From: an uncultured Flavobacterium sp.
Lineage (GTDB): Bacteria; Bacteroidota; Bacteroidia; Flavobacteriales; Flavobacteriaceae
Direction: 5' to 3'
DNA length: 12,746 nt
Assembly: GCF_946482535.1 (NCBI RefSeq)
Contig: NZ_CAMLRU010000067.1
Coordinates: 1 to 12,746 of the forward strand
Part shown: piece after piece, positions 6,709 to 12,746 of the stretch
Position numbering within the stretch: the first letter of the stretch is position 1
Layout: every line of letters begins with the position of its first letter
The notes under the pieces: model-generated
The model's input: only the letters and a program-made list of their open reading frames with translations
Told to the model about the DNA's origin: nothing
Database searches by the model: none
Translations under genes and position numbers: made by a program

Positions 6709-6896
6709 TTCTGTTTTTGGTTTCTGTCTTTGATAATTCCAAGCAAAAAACTAAGCGCTACAAATAGCATGGCTACAATTCCCAAATAATGAGTCCTATT
6801 CGTAGAAAACCTTAAGTCTTGGTAATCTAAGCTAAACAGGTGTAAAACAATGATGGCTAAAGCAGCAATAAAGCAAATAATTCGGAACGTTTTCAT
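6705..6896 (-). CDS. Small two-helix membrane protein
   Basis: This 63-residue hypothetical protein has two hydrophobic segments, roughly residues 5-23 (IICFIAALAIIVLHLF) and 38-55 (LGIVAMLFVALSFLLGII), joined by a polar loop and followed by a basic tail KDRNQKQN, so it is a likely inner-membrane hairpin. It begins 2 bp after the stop of ppx, so it is probably the last gene of the sixA-ppk1-ppx operon. I do not recognise a family. It converges on dnaX with a shared TTAA stop. Confidence 0.7.
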   Translation of the reverse strand: MKTFRIICFIAALAIIVLHLFSLDYQDLRFSTNRTHYLGIVAMLFVALSFLLGIIKDRNQKQN

Positions 6897-6898
6897 CT

Positions 6899-7789
6899 TT
6901 AAATTGTTTCTTGGTACATCGCTTTTACAATACCATCTGCCAAACCAATTTTAGGCACAAACAATTGGCGGGCACCACTCCATTTCATCGCATTCAAATA
7001 CACTCTGGTAGCCGGTATGATTACATCGGCGCGGTCGGTGTTTAGCGCTAACTCGGCGATTCTTTGTTCGTAAGTCAATGAATTCAAATATTGGTATTGC
7101 GAGTTCAAATACAAATAAGACAATGGTTTGTCTTGCATTTTGCCTGACAATTTGAAAAGTTTATTGATGTTACCGCCGGAACCGATTAGGATTACGTTTT
7201 CATACGCTTCGGTTTGGGTTTTAATCCATTTTTCAATTTCTTCCCAAACGATATCACTTACCATATTGTTCAACAAACGAACCGTACCTATTTTGAACGA
7301 TTTGGAAGCCATCATTTTGCCGTCGCTAAACAAAGAGAATTCGGTACTTCCACCGCCAACGTCTACGTATAAATAGGTTTGGTCTGTTTTGAGGAAAGTA
7401 TGTAAATCAGAAGAAGCAATAATAGTCGCTTCAATTTTACCGTCGATGATATCAATATCGATGTCGCATTTTTCTCGGATGGTATCAGCTACTTCTTTAC
7501 CGTTATAGGCTTCTCGCATGGCCGAAGTAGCGCAGGCTTTGTACCTTTCGACTTTGTAAACTTTCATCAATAATTTGAAAGCTCTCATGGCATCTACCAT
7601 TCTGTCAATGTTTTCTTCTGAGATTTCACCAACGGTAAAAGCATCTTGACCAAGACGAATCGGAACCCGAATCAAAGCACTTTTGTTAAATTGGGTTTCT
7701 TTGTCTTTTTGTTCGACTATATTGGTAATGAGCAATCGCATGGCATTGGAACCAATATCGATAGCCGCATATTTTTTAATGGATATCAT
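6899..7789 (-). CDS. ppx: Exopolyphosphatase / Ppx-GppA family phosphatase
   Basis: This 296-residue member of the ASKHA (actin-like) superfamily is expected to release phosphate from polyphosphate ends or to hydrolyse pppGpp. Visible signatures are phosphate-1 AIDIGSNAMRL (9-19), CATSAMREA (86-94), phosphate-2 YVDVGGGSTEF (141-151) and the GSGGNINK loop (203-210). It ends after the two actin-like domains and lacks the C-terminal HD and extension domains of the 500-residue enterobacterial enzymes, the usual short form. The exact choice between Ppx and GppA cannot be made from sequence, but its ATG overlaps the ppk1 stop (ATGA at 7786-7789), which favours a polyphosphate role. Confidence 0.88.
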   Translation of the reverse strand: MISIKKYAAIDIGSNAMRLLITNIVEQKDKETQFNKSALIRVPIRLGQDAFTVGEISEENIDRMVDAMRAFKLLMKVYKVERYKACATSAMREAYNGKEVADTIREKCDIDIDIIDGKIEATIIASSDLHTFLKTDQTYLYVDVGGGSTEFSLFSDGKMMASKSFKIGTVRLLNNMVSDIVWEEIEKWIKTQTEAYENVILIGSGGNINKLFKLSGKMQDKPLSYLYLNSQYQYLNSLTYEQRIAELALNTDRADVIIPATRVYLNAMKWSGARQLFVPKIGLADGIVKAMYQETI

Positions 7790-9918
7790 GCAATTTTATT
7801 TTTGGCTGGTATTTCACAAAAATCCAAACGATCTCTGTAATAATTATAAGTTTCAAATTGTGCTCTGAACACCGGCTCACCTTCTTTGCGAACGCGGTAT
7901 TTGTTATCAAATTTCTCAGAATGGAATCGGGCTTTTACATTTCCTTTCCAGCCTACATTGAAGGTATCAATAATTTGCTTTTTGATGTCTTCGTCATAAA
8001 TAGGACAAGTTACTTCTACCCGACCATCGAGATTTCTGGTCATAAAATCGGCAGAGGAAATAAAAACTTCCGGTTCATCATTGTTACAAAAAATGAAGCA
8101 ACGGGTATGTTCTAACAAATAATCCACTATACTAATGGCTTCTATATTTTCGCTCATGCCTTTCACACCGGGAATCAAGGAACAAATACCTCGGACTTGC
8201 AACTTAATTTTTACACCGGCATTACTGGCTTCGTAAAGTTTGTCAATCATGGCCGTATCCGAAAGGCTGTTCATTTTCAAATTCATATAGGCAGGACGAC
8301 CGGCTATGGCATTGTTGATTTCACGATCAATCAACTTAGAAAGCTTGGAACGCGTGTAATGTGGGGAAACTATTAAATGTTTGTAACGGTGAAGGCGATA
8401 ATTAACATCAAAGAAATCAAAAATTTTAGCCACGTCTTTCAGAATTTGTTGGTGACTGGTAAAGAGCGTTAAATCGGTGTAAATCTTAGCGGTAGTTTCA
8501 TTGAAGTTTCCGGTAGAAATAAAGCCGTAACGCTTGATTTTTCCATCTTCCACTCTATCAATTACACAAATTTTACTGTGCACTTTTAGTCCTTTAATTC
8601 CAAAAATCAACTCAATGCCTTCCTGTTGCATTTGCTCAGCATAAGAGATGTTACTCGCTTCATCGAATCGGGCTTGAAGTTCAATTTGAACGGTTACTTT
8701 CTTACCATTTTTGGCGGCATTAATCAACGAACTAATAATCTGAGAGTTCTTAGCCAAGCGGTATAATGTAATTTTAATTGAGGTTACTTTCGGATCTAAA
8801 GCTGCTTCACGCAAGAATTTAATCAAATAAGAAAACGACTGAAAAGGAGCATTAACCAAATAATCCTTTTGCGCAATTCGATTTAAAATACTACCGTCTA
8901 AAGACAAGCCGTCAACAGGAAGTGGTGTTTTAGGTTGGTACAATAAATCAAATCGACCCAGATTGGGAAAGTTCATATAATCACGTCGGTTGTGGTATCG
9001 TCCTCCGGGTATGATTCCATCGGTAGCGTGAATGCCCATTTTGTCCAGGAAAAACTTCAACGTATCTTTACCGATAGATTGGTCATAGACAAACCTTACC
9101 GGCTCGCCTATTCTTCTGTCTTTTACAGAAGTAGCAATTTTTTCAAGCATACTTTTGCTCATATCAGAATCAATATCAAGCTGAGCATCACGGGTAATTT
9201 TGATCATATGAGCCGAAATACTTTCATAATCGAAAATATTAAAAATACTGCTCAAATTATAGCGGATAACGTCGTCCAAAAGCATTAGATATTGCTTACC
9301 GTCTTTAACCGGAAGTTCAACAATTCTGTTGGTGTTTTTGGGAATCTCAATTATTGCGTATCGGATTTCGGATTTGGGTTTCACCAAACCTAACATTTTG
9401 GCTTTTTGTTCGGTTTTCATCACCAATTTTATGGCCAAATACCCGGAAGTATCCTTTAACAAAGGAAATTCGGCTAAATCATTTAAGATAATGGTCACCA
9501 ATTCGGGGCTGATTTTTTGAATAAAAAAATCTTTGACAAAATTTTCATGTTCACCCGAAACCTCGCTTTCATCTATGATGATTATATTTTGCTTGACTAA
9601 TTCCTTTTCGATATTGTTCAATACTCGCAAACTTTCCGCCTGTTGTTTGATTACAATTTCTGTGATTTCCTTCACCAATTGTTGGGCTGAAATACCACCT
9701 AAAATCTTTTCACCGGAAACACCGGACAAGCTTAGCCGGCGTACTGCTGCGAATCTGACCCTAAAAAACTCATCTAAATTATTGGAAAAGATGCCTATGA
9801 ATCTTAATCTTTCCAGTAAGGGAACGGATTCATCGGCCGCTTCTTGCAACACTCTGGCGTTGAAAGCCAACCAACTTTTTTCTCTGTCTATATAACGAAA
9901 TCTGGTTTCTGTATTCAT
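7786..9918 (-). CDS. ppk1: Polyphosphate kinase 1
   Basis: This 710-residue enzyme reversibly polymerises the gamma-phosphate of ATP into inorganic polyphosphate. The four-domain PPK1 layout is complete: N-terminal FRYIDREKSWLAFNARVL (7-24) and RIGIF-like segment, head domain, and two phospholipase D-like halves. The autophosphorylated histidine is in KVHSKICVI (His447), followed by STGNFNETTAKIYTD (468-482); the second active-site histidine is in YLLEHTR (His604), followed by SSADFMTRNLDGRVEV (621-636). Length is normal. It lies between the SixA-like phosphatase (3-bp gap) and ppx (4-bp overlap), so synthesis and breakdown of polyphosphate are co-transcribed. Confidence 0.97.
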   Translation of the reverse strand: MNTETRFRYIDREKSWLAFNARVLQEAADESVPLLERLRFIGIFSNNLDEFFRVRFAAVRRLSLSGVSGEKILGGISAQQLVKEITEIVIKQQAESLRVLNNIEKELVKQNIIIIDESEVSGEHENFVKDFFIQKISPELVTIILNDLAEFPLLKDTSGYLAIKLVMKTEQKAKMLGLVKPKSEIRYAIIEIPKNTNRIVELPVKDGKQYLMLLDDVIRYNLSSIFNIFDYESISAHMIKITRDAQLDIDSDMSKSMLEKIATSVKDRRIGEPVRFVYDQSIGKDTLKFFLDKMGIHATDGIIPGGRYHNRRDYMNFPNLGRFDLLYQPKTPLPVDGLSLDGSILNRIAQKDYLVNAPFQSFSYLIKFLREAALDPKVTSIKITLYRLAKNSQIISSLINAAKNGKKVTVQIELQARFDEASNISYAEQMQQEGIELIFGIKGLKVHSKICVIDRVEDGKIKRYGFISTGNFNETTAKIYTDLTLFTSHQQILKDVAKIFDFFDVNYRLHRYKHLIVSPHYTRSKLSKLIDREINNAIAGRPAYMNLKMNSLSDTAMIDKLYEASNAGVKIKLQVRGICSLIPGVKGMSENIEAISIVDYLLEHTRCFIFCNNDEPEVFISSADFMTRNLDGRVEVTCPIYDEDIKKQIIDTFNVGWKGNVKARFHSEKFDNKYRVRKEGEPVFRAQFETYNYYRDRLDFCEIPAKNKIA

Positions 9919-9921
9919 ACT

Positions 9922-10407
9922 TTATTTTAAATCGCTGGGGAATATAACTTTTTGAGTTTTGCCATTTTCAATTGCTTGCCAAGTGACCGAATCAAAAATA
10001 ATAGCCACAAAACCGGAAGTAGCCACATTATCTATTTTGATATTACCATACTTATTAACAAAATTAGTAATTGCTTCATTATGGCCAAACACCATTAAAT
10101 GATCACAATCATTGGGACAGGTTTTGATAATTTGCTCCAATTTTCTTTCATCAAAGGTGTATAAATCATCTTTGAAGACAATACTTTCAATGGGAAAAGC
10201 CAAATTTTGAGCAAATATTACAGCAGTTTCAGCCGCTCTTTTAGCGGAACTACTCCAAACCAAAAACGATTTTGGAATTTGGTCACCAACAAGAGATGAA
10301 ACCATATGCGCATCTCTAATTCCTTTACCGGTGAGTGGTCTTTCAAAATCATGAAGCGGTGCATCCCAACTTGATTTTGCATGTCTTACCAAAAATAATT
10401 GTTTCAT
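9922..10407 (-). CDS. sixA: SixA-like histidine phosphatase
   Basis: This 161-residue histidine phosphatase (phosphoglycerate mutase-like fold) starts with the catalytic LVRHAKSSWD (6-15, phospho-accepting His9), followed by DFERPLTGKG (20-29), the SSSAKRAAETA segment with the second arginine (Arg57) and a late FGHNE (His109) that completes the pocket. Small size and sequence match SixA, which in E. coli dephosphorylates phosphohistidine on the PTS-Ntr phosphotransfer protein; the real substrate here is unknown. It is the first gene of the operon with ppk1, ppx and the small membrane protein. A sequence reading TTAGTTTG on the minus strand, near 10463-10470, is a one-mismatch -7 candidate. 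Confidence 0.88.
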   Translation of the reverse strand: MKQLFLVRHAKSSWDAPLHDFERPLTGKGIRDAHMVSSLVGDQIPKSFLVWSSSAKRAAETAVIFAQNLAFPIESIVFKDDLYTFDERKLEQIIKTCPNDCDHLMVFGHNEAITNFVNKYGNIKIDNVATSGFVAIIFDSVTWQAIENGKTQKVIFPSDLK

Positions 10408-10656
10408 GAGATGTAAGTAATAACTGTTTTGAATCTATAAATTTAGTTTTTTTAATGTTGATGACAAACTAATATTTAGAGTGATTTAAATAAACGGAAT
10501 AAAATAAATAGTAAACCGGTAATTATCTATGCATTATAGCTTTTTTTGGATTACTTATTTTCTAAATAAATGTTAATTCTGAAAAATATTTATAAACAAT
10601 CTATTGTTAAATAATATTGTAGTATTTTACTTTCCAAAAACGTTAATAAATGCACT

Positions 10657-10686
10657 TTATCTATGATTTTATGCATTTTATCGATG
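10657..10686 (+). promoter_or_regulatory. Direct repeat upstream of the adhesin promoter, possible activator site
   Basis: TTATCTATG (10657-10665) and TTATCGATG (10678-10686) are 21 bp apart, two helical turns, and the second ends 5 bp before the -33-like TTTG. A third copy, TTATCTATG, is at 10523-10531. This spacing fits a dimeric activator, but the motif is AT-rich and short. Confidence 0.35.
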
Positions 10687-10691
10687 TTTTT

Positions 10692-10723
10692 TTTGGTAGA
10701 TAAAAAAAAACCTCCTACTTTCG
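10692..10723 (+). promoter_or_regulatory. Probable adhesin promoter
   Basis: TTTG at 10692-10695 and TACTTTCG at 10716-10723 (one mismatch to TAnnTTTG) are separated by a 20-bp spacer. Transcription from here would give a leader of about 290 nt before the ATG at 11021. A weaker alternative is TTG 10881-10883 with TAATTTAG 10905-10912. Confidence 0.45.
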
Positions 10724-10776
10724 AATTGTTAAATATTAATATAACTAAAAAAATAAACCCAAAAACCCTAAATCTT

Positions 10777-10833
10777 ATGTCAAAAACAAAGCAAAAAAAG
10801 CAAGTAACATCGAATGTTTATCGAAAAAAATGA
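10777..10833 (+). CDS. Possible 18-codon leader ORF
   Basis: ATG to TGA encodes MSKTKQKKQVTSNVYRKK, a very basic peptide, about 50 nt after the predicted start of the adhesin transcript. AT-rich sequence makes short ORFs cheap, so coding is unproven; a leader peptide or chance are both possible. Confidence 0.2.
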   Translation: MSKTKQKKQVTSNVYRKK

Positions 10834-11020
10834 AAGAAAAGTGTCATTTAATCGAGTTTTCAAGTTGTTTGTAGAGAAAATTGAGTCTGTTGGTGCATTG
10901 TATATAATTTAGCACACAATAGTATAACCCAAAATATTATAATCCTCAACATGCCTACACTCTTTACTTCAAGCCCGAAATACAAATTTTTCAATAATTT
11001 ATTCTACTAAATTTAATTGT

Positions 11021-12746
11021 ATGAAATCAAAAATTACATTATTATTACTGACACTCTTCTTGTGCGTTAGTAATTCGTACTCACAATTCACATCAAATTA
11101 TCCTGATTTGAGGTTGTGTGGTAGTCCTCCCAACTACTACTTAGATGTGTTTAATTGTGATTCCAATAACTTTGAGTTAGACAATGTTTTCTTGAGTTTA
11201 ACCAATGTTAACGGACAACCCTTGAGTAATACAACTTGTACCATTGGGGTAACCCAACAGGTATATGTAATGCTTAATTATACTTCTAACGCCAGCAACA
11301 CGCCGAACAACTGTAGGCTTTTTGCTGATTTATCCATTGATGGAAACGTTACAGGTATCAATGCTTACTTAGGAAGTATTGCACCGGGTGCCGGACAAAG
11401 ACAAATTTACGGACCATTCAACTGGACTTGTGGACAAGAACTTATCTTGGACCGAATTCTTGTGGTATGGAGAACCGGAGGTAGTTCAACACAATTGTCC
11501 TCATACAACTGTGCCACATACAACTCTGCTCAATGTGAAATGCCGGGTATGACTGTAATTTCTAAACCATTGGCCGTTCAATTTACTTACAAAGCTTGTA
11601 GAGTTGGTAACAACACCACTGTCTATTTTGATTCAACGACAAACGGTGGAATTGCACCTTATACATTTGCTTGGGATTTTGACAACAATGGAACAACAGA
11701 TTCTACTCTAGAAAATCCGATTCATGTTTACACCACACTAAACAATAGTGCTAAATTAAGAGTTACAGATTCACAAGGTCTTACCAACACTTACACTTTA
11801 CCAATTGTTAGTCCGACTGAATTAATGCTTAGTGAAACCCATGTCAATGTAAGTTGTGGAGGTGGTAGCAATACCGGTTCAATAGACTTAAGTGCAACCG
11901 GAGGAACACCGGGATATACTTATTCATGGTCAAATGGTGCAACTAGCCAAGATTTAAGTGGTTTGTCTGCCGGAACATATACTGTAACTGTAACTGATGC
12001 TAACGGTTGTCAAAAAACCTTACCGGTTACCATTAGTGGTGGAGATGCTACTAATCCTGTTGTAAATGCACCTGCAAATACAACTATTCAAGGTTGTAAC
12101 TCAAGTTCATTGGCTACTGCCGGTTTACTTGCTTATTCAAGTTCACAAACTACTATTACTGTTGCCCAATTCAATCAAGCAGGTGGATCTTTTACAGATG
12201 CTTCTGCTATTTCAAGTATAACCTATCAAGATACTCAAACCGGATCTTGTCCAATTGTGGTCACAAGAACTTTCAGAGTAACTGATGTTTGTAATAATGT
12301 TGGTACTGCTGTACAAACAATTACAATTCAAGATACAACTGCTCCGGTCTTCGATGCTTTACCTGCGGTTTCATCTGTTTCTTGTCCGGCCACACCTTCG
12401 TTTGCTCAAGCTAGCGCAACCGATAATTGCGGAGGTCAAGTCACTCTTACTTTTAATGATGTAACAACTAATGGTGCTTGTGCCGGTTCGTATTCTGTAA
12501 CCAGAACTTGGACCGCTACGGATGCGTGTGGAAATGCTTCTACAGCTTCTCAAACCATTAATGTTCAAGATACAACTGCTCCGGTGATTGCAGCTTTACC
12601 TGCACCTTCAACCATCTCTTGTCCGGCAACGCCTGAGTTTGCTCAAGCAACGGCTACTGATGCTTGTGGTTCGGGAGCTACTTTAACTTTCGTTGACAAT
12701 ACTACTAATGGTGCTTGTGCCGGTTCGTATTCTGTAACCAGAACTT
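11021..12746 (+). CDS. Secreted adhesin with PKD-like, SprB and HYR-like repeats, 3' end outside window
   Basis: The frame is open from ATG 11021 to the window edge, 575 codons. It starts with a signal peptide (MKSKITLLLLTLFLCVSNSYS, predicted cleavage before QF). Residues about 25-190 form a cysteine-containing N-terminal region, 195-265 a PKD-like domain with PYTFAWDFDNNG, 270-339 a SprB repeat (GTPGYTYSWSNG, LSAGTYTVTVTDANGC), 342-437 a divergent HYR-like unit, and from 438 79-residue HYR-like units beginning DTTAPV. These domains are typical of large Bacteroidota surface adhesins exported by the type IX system; the C-terminal sorting domain would lie beyond the edge. The role in adhesion or gliding is inferred. 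Confidence 0.9.
   Translation, partial: MKSKITLLLLTLFLCVSNSYSQFTSNYPDLRLCGSPPNYYLDVFNCDSNNFELDNVFLSLTNVNGQPLSNTTCTIGVTQQVYVMLNYTSNASNTPNNCRLFADLSIDGNVTGINAYLGSIAPGAGQRQIYGPFNWTCGQELILDRILVVWRTGGSSTQLSSYNCATYNSAQCEMPGMTVISKPLAVQFTYKACRVGNNTTVYFDSTTNGGIAPYTFAWDFDNNGTTDSTLENPIHVYTTLNNSAKLRVTDSQGLTNTYTLPIVSPTELMLSETHVNVSCGGGSNTGSIDLSATGGTPGYTYSWSNGATSQDLSGLSAGTYTVTVTDANGCQKTLPVTISGGDATNPVVNAPANTTIQGCNSSSLATAGLLAYSSSQTTITVAQFNQAGGSFTDASAISSITYQDTQTGSCPIVVTRTFRVTDVCNNVGTAVQTITIQDTTAPVFDALPAVSSVSCPATPSFAQASATDNCGGQVTLTFNDVTTNGACAGSYSVTRTWTATDACGNASTASQTINVQDTTAPVIAALPAPSTISCPATPEFAQATATDACGSGATLTFVDNTTNGACAGSYSVTRT
12332..12746 (+). repeat. 237-bp tandem repeats in the adhesin gene
   Basis: A 237-bp (79-codon) unit starts at 12332 and again at 12569, the second cut by the window edge. 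The segments 12470-12509 and 12707-12746 are identical over 40 bases, while other parts of the two units differ, so homogenisation is patchy. Each unit reads DTTAPV...SCPATP.FAQA.ATD.CG...NGACAGSYSVTRT. The array probably continues past the window. Confidence 0.9.

Larger units (their letters stand above)
10408..11020. other. 613-bp AT-rich intergenic region, divergent control region and leader
   Basis: No gene of ordinary size is present. The region separates sixA (-) from the adhesin (+) and contains A and T tracts, a near-palindrome AACAAT-CT-ATTGTT (10595-10608), TTATC(T/G)ATG repeats (10523, 10657, 10678), a promoter-like pair (10692-10723) and two short ORFs, 18 codons at 10777-10833 and 19 codons at 10951-11010. 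No tRNA, tmRNA or riboswitch consensus was recognised. Confidence 0.7.

Noticed and set aside
7128..7376. Plus-strand ORFs inside ppx and ppk1
   Set aside because: They are antisense to well-supported enzymes with intact catalytic motifs and have no recognisable product.
12371..12568. Minus-strand 65-codon ORF inside the adhesin
   Set aside because: It is a shadow of the repeat units on the opposite strand, with Arg/Ser-rich low-complexity translation.

Overview
The window is AT-rich DNA from a Bacteroidota bacterium, most likely a Flavobacterium or close relative. Exact TAnnTTTG -7 promoter boxes (the Bacteroidota consensus) lie upstream of several genes. The protein families are typical of the group (DUF3822, SprB and HYR-like adhesin repeats, DnaX without the zinc module), and there are no Shine-Dalgarno-led starts. 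The species assignment is inference from these traits; no search was run.

Left part (1-4430): the 3' end of an unrecognised protein with YD-like repeats; a divergently transcribed pair, a superfamily 1 RecD/Dda-type helicase (-) and the DUF3822-rsmD operon (+); and a ferredoxin-reductase-like flavoprotein (-) that converges on rsmD. Gene packing is tight, and two convergent pairs in the window share a single TTAA as both stop codons.

Middle (4430-6710): RNase P RNA (rnpB, -) and dnaX (+) diverge from a short region that carries an 18-bp inverted repeat. dnaX is the most interesting locus. Its reading frame stops after 360 codons (gamma-like), just past a ten-A run containing an in-phase A AAA AAG heptamer, while the tau linker and C-terminus continue without a stop in the -1 frame to 6708. 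This is either a recoding site (gamma and tau from one gene) or a one-base loss or sequence error. The tau linker just downstream consists of repeats that resemble intergenic repeat DNA.

Right part (6700-10410): a four-gene minus-strand operon, sixA-like histidine phosphatase, ppk1, ppx/gppA and a small two-helix membrane protein, with junctions from a 4-bp overlap to a 3-bp gap. PPK1 and Ppx make and degrade polyphosphate.

Far right (10408-12746): a 613-bp AT-rich leader with a probable promoter, direct repeats spaced 21 bp, and two very short ORFs, followed by the 5' part of a large secreted adhesin (signal peptide, PKD-like domain, SprB repeat, 79-residue HYR-like repeats). It runs off the window edge inside its repeat array.
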